In this document: piece by piece, positions 14,301 to 28,100 of the stretch
Layout of the letters: every line of letters starts with the position of its first letter
Position numbering within the stretch: position 1 is the first letter of the stretch
Assembly: GCA_025618425.1 (NCBI GenBank)
Contig: CM046832.1
Span: 26,936,974-27,000,973, forward strand
DNA: 64,000 nt
DNA from: Heliocidaris tuberculata
Lineage: Eukaryota > Echinodermata > Echinoidea > Camarodonta > Echinometridae
Direction of reading: 5' to 3'
The notes under the pieces: generated by a model
The model's input: the letters and a program-made list of their open reading frames with translations, nothing else
What the model was told of the DNA's origin: nothing
Databases searched by the model: none
Position numbers and translations under genes: made by a program

Positions 14301-17300
14301 TATAATCTACATGTAAATGCAAAGAAAGAAATTGATATTTAAGATAATTACTGGCATTCCAGATTCCAAATTCCAGAGGAATCTTGAAATCTCATCTTCT
14401 AAAAAGAAAAAAACAATCCAGAGTGACTATATTGTTTTACTCACAGAATCAAAGCTTCCCATCTTGGAAATGTAGTGGATGTCAACGCTCAAACTGAAAA
14501 AAAAAAATGAAACAAGATTTAGTGGATGTCAATGCTCAAACTGAAAAAAAAAAAAAAAAAAAAAAAAATGAAACAAGAATAAAATACTAAGTATGACCAT
14601 TTTTTTCTCTAAAATTCTGGAAAATCTGGTAATGCTCTTATCAATCAAGACAGCAAAGTCTATTAAATAATTATTACAGCATGTGCAAATTGGATCTATC
14701 ATATAGCTGTCATATGGAAAGCATCAGTTGACCATACTAAGTACAAGTGAAGGACACACTTCAGTGACTGCTTCTAGTCAAAATCATTTCACAATGTCTC
14801 TTTTGATGAAGAATTAATTTTAAATTCATACCCTGCCTGTTTTGACCCTGAAAAGGCTGGGTTATATTGGTGCTCTCTCTCAGCCAGAGGGGGAGAATTT
14901 ACTCCTCCCCCCCCCACCCCCCACCCTGGATCTCGGCCATAGTGTGACGAAAAATTCTGAAACGTGGCACAGAATGCAGCGATATTTGACGCTGCCTGGA
15001 TATGTTGATCAAAATCTTATAAATTTAATATCAAAAGATGCGTATGACTCTAGGTGATAAAGTCATGAAAGCTCGCCGTGCAAAAAAGAATCATTCTCAA
15101 AGATATTGCAGTGTGCATCGAGGAGGGGGGGGGGGGGTAGATTCTGCATCTCCCCTTTTAAGAGTAAAGTGACAAACTTATTCAATCAAGCAAAATGCTA
15201 TAAGTCAATGAGAAGTACCATCTTGAATTTTTGAGGTTTAATTACGTGGCATATCAGTGGACTTTACAATAAATACCCTTTATAGGATCAACATAGATCA
15301 ACAGCAAACTTACTTTCCTAGTGGATCATCTTTGCTTCCTGGATCCTCATCCCAACAATCCACATCTAATGTCTGACCATGCTCCTCATACACTATGGCC
15401 TGGTAAAAAGAACAACAGTTCAATATAAGTACTGCTTGTTTCAAGGAAGTACCGTAATCAAAATATGTCATAGTTCATTTTGAAGTATCATAATTTTCCA
15501 CTCCAGTGTTGAATACTTGAAACATTACTATTATTTAATGAATGAATAACAAATATATCATGTTTGGAGAATACTTGTGCATCTTTATGCTTAGATAAGT
15601 AGATAAACAATCGCCTTTCTTATCATTGAGTGATTATAGATTAATTAATGATTAATTCAACTGGTCTGAATTCCACTCGTGATCATTCAATTACTGTGAA
15701 GATTCCATTTACTTTTGACATGCTCAAAGTGCAATAAATTCTCCTTACCTCAAATGTCTGATTCCACCGAGGATTGAGATTGTTGTTGATCACTTTGGTC
15801 TTGAATTTCTGCATTCCCACTATAACATGATTGGAAACAAACAATACATTTTATAATGTGACATGACCATACAATAACAGCTCCAAACAGTGGCGGATCT
15901 ACATAGGGGGGAAACCCGCCTGTGTCCCCCCCCCCCCTTTTGAAACCCAACTGGCATACCTTAAGCACATAAAAAAATTGCCCCCTTATTGAGTACTTTT
16001 ACGGCACTGTGCCCCTCTTTTACAAAATCGTATTGAAAAAGGAGGTAAACATGGAACTTTAAGACTGCTACCATGATAGGTATAGAAAGTAATCAAAAAC
16101 ACTTATTTTATCTTGCATCCCTCATCCCTATCATAGCTTAACAAATCCCTCTGATATTCTGGAGTCTGTAATAACCCATCAACAAGGTACTATTGACTTT
16201 AACAGCATAAAAGTACACTTGAGAGTTGAACTCTGTATGGAGAACATGTCCAGGCCTGGTTAGAAAAACCAAAATCACATTACAAAATTACACTTTCAAA
16301 GAAAGGGCCCATTTTTAAACAGATGCACTATTCTGTTAAGGCAACTCCAACAAGTCTGGACTAGAGACCTTTCCGGGAAGGTGACCTTTCTATCACAGTG
16401 ATAATCATTACAGTTATTACTTCAGACATAATGATTACATAATGCATGTCTGTAGGATGAGACAAGACCCTAGGAATGACAAATGAATATATTATGGAAC
16501 AGACCTTGTAAACTGACATCATATGTGACCCTCCACCACAAAACGACCAATAAGTCGCAACATTTGGGAGTTTTCGAGTAAACAGCTGAAAAAGGTGGTA
16601 TGGGTTGGATTTGATTGATTTTAATTGTTTGGTATTTTTGGAAAGTTCATCTACTAATCTACCATCTGACACAATTTCAGGGTAAAATACCATGTTGAAA
16701 TATGTTTTTACTCTCATTTAAAATGACCATTTTTTACAGGACATAGAAACTTTGTGTCAGCTTGCTGGAATTGTACTTCACATCGCTTTTCTGGTATAGC
16801 TAAAAAAAACTATGCATTGCCTGATATTGAAATCTAAAGAAACAAAGAAATATATCTATTCTAAAGATATGGAAAGTTTCATCCCCATTCCAATTAGTAC
16901 TTCACAGTGTATGCTAGAGAGTTTGGATGCAACCTTTTGTGCAACAAACAATAGGACACAGATTAGGCACTCTTAAATGGTCACTCTTCTTTTGAGCAGT
17001 CAAACCGCAGGTCCCCCAAAAGTGCTCTATTTTATTTCCAGTTTTGCTTGACTGGGTCAGTCTCTGAATACATAATGAGCAGGAATCCCCTGGAACATCT
17101 GATTTCCAAATGATCGAATGGAGTGGTTAACATTTACTGATTCTCATGATTTATACATCAAATAAAAGAGGAGGAATTAGAGATTCATGACATACTCTAT
17201 TTGTCTATGAAAAATGTGACAAAATTGGTGAAAAATAATGTTATTTTATGACCAAAAAATGGAAATGAAATGAAAAGTAAACCTGTAAAAAACTCACATA

Positions 17301-19067
17301 GTTTTATTATGAGCCAGGCTGAATTTGACATGAGTGTAAAGGGCAATATCTATACTTTACAAATATTGAAATAATATTTATGTACACTTAAAGGGGAAGT
17401 TCACCCTGAAGATTACTTGAGTTTAAAAAATGCAGAAAAAATAAAGAAAAATATTGGCGAAAGTTTGGACAAAATCTGTTAAAGAATAACGGAGTTATGG
17501 ACTTTTGAAGTTTTGATTTTGTGACGTCACATGCGAGCAGCTCCTCCATTATGTAATGTGATAAATATTCCATAAAATACAGTTTTCTCAGAAAATTTTA
17601 AATATTTTCGTCTGTGCATTTAATATATTGTCAGAAATGTTATTCAATACTAGATTCTGAAAAGAAACAATATTAATTTATCGTGGAACGTAAAAAAAAT
17701 GCGAATATATGGAATATTTATTACATGACCAATGGGCAGCTGCTCGCATGTGACGTCACGAATCCAAAACTTTAAATACTCATAACTCTTTTATTATTTG
17801 ACCGATTTTCATCAAACCTTCGCCAATATTTTTCTTTATTTTTTCTGCATTTTTTAAACTCACGTAATCTTCAGGGTGAACTTTCCCTTTAATGACAGGG
17901 TCAGGATCCAGCAAAATGTAACCAAAGTACACAATGGCCGGAATTCACAAAGGTGGTTTTTGGTTTTAAGCAGATTTCGTGGTATAAATACGCTTGATTT
18001 AGCGCATACACTTGAAAAGGTCCAATAATGAACGCGCGCCGGTCGCGCGTGGTTGGCAAAAGCGCTAAATTCACGCTTGTTGCCATGGTTCAGAACCATG
18101 GTTTATTTAGATTAATTTACATAAACCATGGTCTGAACCATGGCAACAAGCGTGAATTTAGTGCTTTTGCCAAATATCGCGCCATAATTTTGCAGGGTGG
18201 CCTTGCCAGCCAATCACAGTGCTTGGATTCTATGGTCTGACAAATTCAAGGATAAATTATGTACTTGGGTTGAATATTGCTGGATCCTGACCCTGTCATA
18301 AATGTATGGATGTTTTGAATATGATAATGTAAAAGATGAAACTTGAACACTTCCATACATATGCATTTTAATAGTGGCTCATATACTTTTTATGTCTTTT
18401 ATTGACTTGAAATCTTATGAAGAAAAGTATTTTGTGTCACTCTTTTATCACATATTTTCAACTACTTATTCTTTGAATTATAACTTAAACAGGGTATGTC
18501 TGCATTGATAAACTATCCATTTATCTTTCCAGAAAATTTGATGAGCATAGCATTAAAATTTCTTGATTAAATTAACTTTGAATATGACCATGCAAAACAG
18601 CCCACTGGCTACAAGGAGAATGTGCCATTACAGGCACTGGAAATAAAATCAGCCCTTTTTGCTCATTTGCATACGACCTGCGGCCTGACTGTGAGCCCGT
18701 TTTCTCTATCGTTTTGGTCATTAGCCTGTCTGACATGTTGGTTTTCTCATTATAATTTACAAGGGTTTGCTTAGTCCATACAAGACAAGTTATATATCAT
18801 TTGAAAGCTTAGAATCTAAAGTTTCAAACCGTACTGAAATTTGAAAACCCCAAATTTCCGACTTATTGGTCGTTTTGTGGTGGAGGGTCACATATATTAC
18901 GTGGAAATTAGGATTTCCACCTTTAAACCAATACTGACCATTGATGACCAGGTAGGGGTCAGACTTGCCCTTCTTGAGCAGACCCATGTCAGCTCTGACA
19001 AGATTCCTTGCTTCTACTGCTGTGATACGCAATACTCCCTGAGAGATAGATACACAGATAAAGAGAT

Positions 19068-19104
<37 letters not shown>

Positions 19105-22100
19105 GAGGAAGGAAATGAAAATTATAGCAAATGACATCCCTTGGTTTTAGAGGAAATTACACAATATATTGCATATAAGAGGGCAATCTCATCAATGACT
19201 ACATTTCACATAATCTGATCATTATTTTGCAAATGAAAACAAAACTGCTATTCCAGTAAGGCCATGTTCAGTAATAGTAGGAGTAAAAATGACACATAGA
19301 GATCATGTTATATTCAAATATAGAGAAATTTTGAAAAGTTACTTCATATTATTTGACAAGGAATATAGCACCAAAGAGAACAAGAGGTATTTAGTTCACA
19401 ACCACAGCTATTTTTCATCTCCATTTTGTCTATTATTTCACTTTATTATTTTTTTGGGAGGGGGGATAAATTTGAACAATCCTAAAACTGTTTAAGAACA
19501 TATGTTTTGTAATAAATCAACATAAATCCAAGAAGCCCTATTAAATTAGTGTTTCTCTCACCAAAATAGTACCTGGGCTTTTTAAAGGAAATATCTACTA
19601 TAGAAGAGAGACAAAACTCTGCAGCAATAGACACTTTGAAAAACAGTAACTGGCACTACCTCTAAGGAGACAGAGGAATAGTGAAACTTTGAATAGAGTC
19701 TCATCTAAAGCCGGGGTAATAATATGATTGCAGGCCCCTCAGCGAGAACAGTATATAATACTGATGAGGCTACCCTGATAAACAAGACATATTATTATTA
19801 TCATTACCTTTGGCATAGGATACTTGAGTTCATTGAGATCAACAGTATCCATGAGAGTAATAGGGATCCTATTTGGGAGCACCAGGAAACAAGCAAACTG
19901 ATCCTCAAGAATTCCATGAAGCAGGTTACTGTTCAATGATAAAACAAACAATATTTACATAACATATACATAACAAGAGATGCCTGATAAACAAAGTACA
20001 TTGAGACACATGTGTTCAAACTGACAGAATACAATGAATGTTTAGGTAGATAAAATAAAATGAGATAAACAAATGGAAATACTTGATAATTAGCCACATG
20101 AATCTAGACATCAATTTCCTGTTTTTCAAGTACCACCCGCAAAGCAACATCTATTCCTCATTTGATACATAACCACATTGTGCATATCTTTAACTTGTAC
20201 TTTTTTTCAGATCAACATTTTTACAGCCAGAAGTAATTACTCCAAATTTACCAAATATGCTCATCCTGTACATGCATATTGGAGCAGAGGCAAAATATCA
20301 CAATTCATAAATTTACTTTTTCTATGGTAACTACTGTCAAAAAGTAAATGAGGGAAAATGCAACATCTTAGGAAAAAATAGAAGAAAGGAAGAAGGAAAA
20401 GATGAAATGAATAAAGGATGAGGAGGAGGAGGAGGAAGTTACCTTAGACCTGGTACATCCAGTAGGTCTGCTAGGTTGGTGAGATTGAAGTCTATTGCCT
20501 GATTCAGGAAACAGACAAGAATTTGATGAACCGATTTTATTTAAACATGATAGAGTTATATCAACAGGTGTGGGTTGATAATAAACAAAGTTTAATACAA
20601 GAACAGATAGAAATGTATGAGTATGTTTGCTACATTAAGCAAACTCCCATGGATTCAAATGAATATTTGGTCAACAATGGAACTTTACTTACTGGATATA
20701 CATGTACATGTATACTTCTAAAACTGCCTCATGACAAACAAACAAAAAAAAAAGGCAACTCTTGGAGATTGTGCATTTGATTTAGCTGTGCTGCTCCAAA
20801 ACTCTGGAACCAACTTCCTCTTGTAATAAGGAAAGCACAATCCGTCCCCATTTTTAAATCTCTATTAACTACTAAAGACCCATCAGTTTTCAGAGGCTTT
20901 TAAGTATTGTAGATTAGTTCTGTTTACATAGTGTAAGCATATATATGAGTCTCCATGAAAACGCAATATTTAGAGTATATTCAAATAGTAGCTGCGCTAT
21001 ATAAATTAATCATTTATTATTATTATCATACATACTCATCAATTAAAAATGATAAGATACCAGTAATGTATGTACACATCAATTTTTTTTTTCTATACTA
21101 GACTTGGGGAACATATAAATGTAGAGTAAACAGCATTTACAATAGATTAGAATTTAGCATACCAACAGGTATATTTCCTATCACATGTGATTTCATGATG
21201 TTTAGGGGTATACATGTATATATGTTATGTACATGTGTAATGTGCACAGATGTTGATTTCAATACATGTACTGGTCTGGCTTAGCACATACTGAGAATAA
21301 TTTCAACTCATGCTCATGTTATCTCTTACGGTCCCTGACACATACTGTATAGCCCCCTCACACCTGACCGAATGTAGGCGGACGAAGGGTGACGAATGGG
21401 AAAAATGCACGAAATGCACGCGAATTCAACGAATTCAAATAAAATTTCCGTCAAATCATGCGATCAGTAACTATTGTCAAATTTTATCAACGAACGGTAA
21501 GCGAAGGATAAATATGACATGCGAAGGATATCGATTTTTCGGTTCACCTCTTTGAGTAAATTGCAGGTGAAGGCAAGCGAAGGGTTGATATAACCCAATA
21601 AGACGAACGAACAGTGAGCAATGGTTTGATATGGCGTGCGATTAGAAACGAAGACGAGGGAATAGATCGGGCGTTCTTGTACGTTACGGCCAGTGGCAGG
21701 TCACAGTGAGCAGCTCAGAACTCGCCAAATTATTTGTCTGGTCATTCGCTCGCATTCGCAATCCATAGTTTGTCTTAGTATCTCTTAGTCTTGTCTTCGT
21801 GTATGTATCGCTATTAAAATTTAGTAAAAGTTAGTATTGGTTTCCCTTCGCATAGAAGATGGCAAGCGAAAATCCGTTTGTCATAGTATCTTTGTTTCCA
21901 TGCGCAACTCATATTTTGTCATCGTGTTGCTTCGTTAAGGGTTCTTTCGAGATCGGTCCACTTTGGCAAAAGCGCGATGAGGGACTATGCGCGACAATAA
22001 CACACGAACGATAAACGAACGATTACCGCAGACTAAACAAGAGATGCGAATTCAAACAGATGACCAACGATTTTTCAATTCGTCGGGAAATTTTAAACAT

Positions 22101-25100
22101 GTTCAAAATTTCCGCGCGAATTTGAATAATCGCAGCTGTTAGTTCAGAAGGTGTACGAACCCAAACACGAAGGGTAAATATGATTTACTATCAGTTACCA
22201 TTGAAAATGATTTTTAAAAAAATTCCTTTCGCCAGCCATCGCAAGGCATATTTCAGGCAATTCGGTTAGGTGTGAGGGGGCCTGTAGCTATGCAATCTCA
22301 TGCAAACATTTGATAGCTGATGTGTATAGGCCAACATGTTGGTAATCCTTTCAACTCAGGCTCATGTTGGTACATATCACAAAGAGCATTCTGGGGAGCA
22401 TTTCATCAAGAGTTTTGTCAGTGATTTTTACCGACAACTGTTATAAGCTACTGAAATCCTTGCATCTGATTGGCTGAGAGCAAATTTGTCGGTAAAAATC
22501 ACCGACAAAACGCTTGATGAAATGCTCCCCAGATCTCTCCTACAGTTTGAGCTATGTGTATCTAATATCATTCAAACATTTGATAGCTAATGGGTATATT
22601 GGTAATAATATCAGCTCAGGTTCATGTTATCTGTACATGTTATACCAAGCATTCAGAACCCTCCTACAGTTCTGCCACATAGCTATGTTATCTCATTCAA
22701 ACATTCGATAGCTGACGTGACAGGTCAGGGAATACACTCTGATAACCCTTTCAGAACAATTGACCACATTTTGTGGTTTGGCTCAATAACTTGGAATTCA
22801 GAGCCCTGAAAAATATACCAGATACATGAGTACAAAGAGCAAAAATTTCTGCAAACACTGTGTCCATTTTTGTTGCAAGACCATATTGTGTCTGATGCAA
22901 GGAATTTTAAAAAGGAGAATAAGCTCTACAATTCTTCAATTGGGAACACATTGAGAGGTTCAAAATCACTGCTTTTTAAAAATTAAAATTGGCAATTTTT
23001 AAAACTTTTCGGCAAAGTTCCTAACTATATATGTTGTTTTCTAAAACATTACATTTTACTAAAACCATGTAGCATTAAAAGAAAATATTATGGTTGCCAA
23101 TTTGAAGAACGAAGTGTGATCAATTTGGCCCTTAAATAATTCCTGTCATGAAAGCGTTAAAGGTACAATCAAGATCTGGTATTCACCACTGGATAGATAT
23201 TTCTATCAATCATCGTTAGCCAGTAACAATATCAATTTAATTTTGAAACTGTTTTCTCTTCAGGCTGTGAAACAAGCTATTTGGAGCCTCTGTCCATCAA
23301 GTCTTATCCATAAGTATTTTTGGAGGCACTCAGGACTCTGAAGTGAAATTTAGAGATTTCTGTGTACCGAGCCAATTTAAGTGTCTAGCCCTGCAAAACA
23401 TAGTACAAGAAGAAGCTGGCAACTAGTGTTGCAACGAATCACCGAAATTTTGATTCGATTCGATTCGGGTTCGTTTGATATTTTTTCCCCTGAAATTCGT
23501 TTCGATTCGGATTCGGAATAATTATTATTTTTTTAAATAAAAAGTCGGAAATCGCCTTTTCATGTGTGTTTTTCTGTTTTGACTTCCTTCTTATTTAACA
23601 TGCGAAGCGCGGGGATCCGCGATTCTTGATTATTCACTCGAATACAGAATTACTGGCACACAAAAATATCAAATTCAAATAATTAATCTTACTTGTGATA
23701 GCTGCATCATGGAACCTACGTTTGTTCATAATGCGAGAAATAAAGGCTTTCGTCGTGTATATATATCCGGTAGAAGATTGCCAATTTGATGAGAGAAAAC
23801 GTTGCACCGATATCAATGTGATGAGGTTATTGCAAACACTCGTACGAAGTTACAAACGCCCGTATTCTATCCTGGTCAATTATACAATCATCAAATTGAC
23901 GGTGCGATAAAATTATCGCTAACTCGGTCGCTAACTTCAGTTTTTTCTCTCGCGAGCGACGTTCCGCTTTACCACTGATCTCTATGGAAAAATATTCCTA
24001 TCGTTCCGAACTAAATTAGCGACTAGTATTTTATCGCACTGTCAATTTGATGACTGTATAATAGACCAAGATAGAATACGGGCGTTTGTAATTTCGTACG
24101 AGTGTTCGCAATAACCAGATCACATTGATATCGGTACAACGTTTTCTCTCATCAAATTGGCAATCTTCTTCTGGACGTACACGTACACGCATTATTTCTA
24201 GCAATGTGAACAAACGAAACAAACGTGGGTCCCATGCAGCTATCCAACGTAAGATTAATCATTTGAATTTGATTTGAATTTGATATTTGTTTGTCCACGA
24301 TTTAATTTTGCATTAAAAAATTGTGAATTCTCAATTAAATGCTGTACATGTAGTTCCCAAATCTTCCGAATCTTCCGAATCTTCCGAATCTTCCGAATCA
24401 AGCAACAAAATTCGGATTCGGCAGGATTCGTTTCGACAACGCAAATTCGCGAATTTTCAGTTCGGTTCGGAACTTCGGAAACAACACTACTGGCAACACA
24501 CCCACCTGCTGCCAAAATGATAACACATTGGTCAGCAAAGGCTCTTGTTTATTTTTTTCATCAATCAATTCTATGTAGTACTAAAATTTCAAAATAAAAT
24601 CTTTAAAGTGAGTAAAATCAATGCCTGAGTGTCAATATTCAATAAATTTTATTAATGAAAGACATGAAATAGTACTATTCGGTTTTTTTGATACTGATTT
24701 AGTATGTAAGAGCTCAATTTCTTTTCTAGTAAGCCCTAATTTTGTCTATGATTAATGACAAGTTTGTTTCTTACCGGTCTGTTCAAGAAGTAGACTGACA
24801 TCCCACCAACCAAGGGCATCTTGTTAACCAACGGTCTCATCTCTACTCTCAGGTTACCATGGAGCTGAAAGTAAACAAAACAAGTTTTAATCTTAATTTA
24901 ACAAAAATACTTTAAAATACACTGAACACATGTGCATCATATGTGTTTATGATTTGAGAAAGTGATAAAGAGACCACTCATAATCTTCTGCTTGTGATTG
25001 GATCATCTTCTTAACAAATCCTAATTTTGTTTTTATCAAATATCAGTTTTTAGCACATCCAAATTTAGAAAATGCACTTCATGCAGACAAATGATATACA

Positions 25101-28100
25101 TGTACATACTGGAGAGTGTATAATCCTGCTAAATGTACTGTTTTTAATTAATGAATAGTGATAAAGTGTATATACCTGCAGATCTTGGATCCCTGCTTTC
25201 AATCTCTTGACCGTCTTCACACTGATTTCTATGTCACAATCACCTGCATAGCTGTAGAAAAGACAAAAACATTTAATGTTTATACTTATATCCTTACTAT
25301 AATTTGGCTAATTGTTGGATCTAATCTGAAGATTGTTCAACAGTCACAAATTGCCGACGCTAATGCACATCCTGCCTGAATCTAGAACTACAACAGGGCT
25401 GCCAACTCTCACGCATTGAGCGTGAGACTCACGCAATTCACCCAATTCTGACTGTCTCACTCTGATAAACAAATTCTCAAGCTGAACCCCCAAAATAGAA
25501 AGTAAAAAAAAAAAAAATCTCTCCAAAATCTCTGATATTCCAAATATTCAATATGCCCAAGGCCTTTTGAGATTTTCCCGCGGGCACAAAGCAAAGCTTA
25601 ACCAATGAAAATCATTTTCGGTAGTGCGCAAAGATTGGATTGGATTGGATTACGATTGGTTATACTGCGTGTATGTATATACGTGTGACGACTATGATGA
25701 GTGTAACTAGATGGCCGGACTGACATGGCTTTGGTGCGGCAGCCCACCCGGGGCCCAAGCCCGGCTGCGCTGCATACGTGGCTCAGCAGAGTTTGCCGTC
25801 GATCGTACACCAACGTAATAGCCAGCACATCCCTCTACGGCCGGACAGCAGGATCTTGAAATTCTTATTAAAAATCATGCAGTATTAAACAAATCTGGAA
25901 TTTTGTAATTTTTCATGCGGTCAGTGAACTACATGTGGCATTAATAACAATGTAACCTATTTATTACTTATTCAATTCACTTCAGTAAATTAACGTTAAT
26001 GCTGCTTCTGCTATGACTATATATGTGTTGAAATCATGACTAAAGTATGCACCAGATTGCACCATTTAAAATGTAAAATTGTCAGAGCTCCCTACCGTGG
26101 AAGGGGGGACACCCCCCCCCCTTCCACCCCCCGGTCGCTTCGCTCCCTCGCAATGTCTCACTCTAAACTCTCACTCAAGGTTGGCAGCCCTGCTACAAGT
26201 ACAACTAGCACCCAAATTTCAGTCACATCGGACATCGGAAACGGCTCTATTTTGGCTTCGATGTTGATGTCGTCAATCTGACTCTCGATCTAGATTCGTC
26301 TTCGCAGCGTATCTATAACATACAAATTCATAGTGCTTTGTTTTCACATAACATGCCATCTCAAATATTCTGATCCTATCTGTACTCTGTGTCTTGCCTT
26401 CAAATTACACGTTGATATTTTGTTTGACATGTGTTTTAGAACACTCTGTTGTATATATATATATATATATATAAAATATATAAATAAATGTTTAAGAATA
26501 TAGACATGAATGTAACAGTAAAAATGGTTTATCGCTTAAACAACCAATACAGTGCATCTATAACAGACGTACAGACTCCTTTCTTTTTACATTAAATAAC
26601 ATGCCATCTCAAAATCATGATCTTTTCATCTGTATACTGTAGCATATCTTGCCCTTAGTTGACGTGTTTATATTTTCTGCATTGTGCTTTACATTTCTAT
26701 TAAAAAAAGACATAATCTAACATACACCTGTCAATATTGTTACTTATTTGAATGAAACTGAATATTGTATTCTAATAAGTGCCCATATAACGTTTAAAAG
26801 ATGCACAAGTTCCATAAGATATACATTTTCAGTGCATGTTCTAAGATTTGTTATCAATTCCTTCAATGCATAACTACTTAACCTACCAGGAAAAAAAAAT
26901 ATCAGAAACCTAAACATGCCAGTGGAAGCCCTACAAATCTTATAACTTTTCATAACAGCTAAAACCTCTCTCTCTCTCTCCTGTATTCTTTATAATTTCT
27001 ATCTATCCCCCTGCACGTCTATTTTTTTTCTCTCTCTCGCTCTCAGTTTTCCCACTGTCTGTATCTCTCTCTATATCATTTTCCCATTGTCTAAGAGTCT
27101 CTCTCTCTCTCATTTTTCCCACTGGCTGTTTCTCACTCTCTCTCTCTCATTTTCCCACTGTTTCTCTCTCTCTCTCTCTCTTTCTCTCTCATTTTCCCTT
27201 CTCCCTCTCTCTCACTCATTTTCTCCACCACTGTTTCCCACTGTATCCTTCTCTCTCTCTCTCTCTCGCTTCTTTCAACATTCCACTATACTTCTCGCTT
27301 CTTTCAACATTCTACTATAAAGGATTGAGCAACCTTTAATTGAAGAACTACAAACAAATGCAATCTGTTGTACATTGTAAGGTACATGTACTTACACACT
27401 TATTTTTGACTTAACCCGTTGTCTACTGAATTCTCCTATTCCCATAGGCTTAATACCGGAACCACCCGGTTCCCGTAGGCAATGGGTTAATACGTGTAAT
27501 GATAACATTTCTTTATTACAATAATTGCCTCTTGACTGCTTACTAAATACACCGTGTTACAATACATTTATTTTCCATTCTATAGTTAGATTTTGATTTC
27601 ACTCCGTAATGATATTCAAGTTTTTCCCCCAGTTTAACCCATGATGCTAATTAAATTGAACCTCCTATCTATATTTAAAGAGAAGTATGCTATGAATCAA
27701 TTGTTCAAAATATTTCATCAATAAACTACTTGCCTTTCAGTGTGAATGGGTACTTGGGCTGTACATAGGAGAAGACCACCCCCCCCCCCCCTTTCCATGG
27801 TGCCACTGGTAATTTCTGCTAGTAGATTATAATTTGCATTAATGATATTACTCTGGAGGCAAATGCCGAGGGCCAAAGTGCTAAATTTCATATAAGTGAC
27901 AGTGCTATTTTGATTAATGTCACATTTATACTACTTTTTTTAACTGTCTCTAGAGTAAAAGCAGTTGATATTAAATATACAGTGAAATGACATCTGCCAA
28001 AAGACATTTCTATAGAGACATCTCACACCATATTTTGAAAGCTTAGTGCTTTTGGAGAGACATAGTTCTTTTCTCTTTGAGAGAAAATAATTTCTTTGTT

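Larger units (their letters stand above)
16508..18895. mobile_element. Long inverted-repeat element with ATATGTGACCCTCCACCACA ends
   Basis: The left end ATATGTGACCCTCCACCACA and onward to ACGACCAATAAGTCG is repeated in inverted orientation at 18858-18895. Similarity continues about 15 bp further inward (ATTTGGGRGTTTTC). It encloses two other elements, which argues for one older element carrying later insertions, though two separate copies cannot be excluded. Confidence 0.65.
15820..18938. other. ESYT intron 10 with clustered transposable elements
   Basis: A 3.1-kb intron, mostly composed of inverted-repeat elements: an outer pair of TGTGACCCTCCACC ends (16508 and 18894), a 505-bp TTAA MITE and a 406-bp TGACAGGGTC element in the middle. 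Confidence 0.7.
20499..24774. other. ESYT intron 7
   Basis: A 4.3-kb intron almost fully occupied by repeats: a non-LTR RT tail (20784), a CGAA-rich inverted-repeat element (21351), a small hairpin (22391), a TTAACCC MITE (22742) and a foldback element (about 23425-24490). Confidence 0.7.

Noticed and set aside
27087..27320. Leu/Ser-rich open frame resembling a signal or membrane sequence
   Set aside because: It is a translation of a CT microsatellite.
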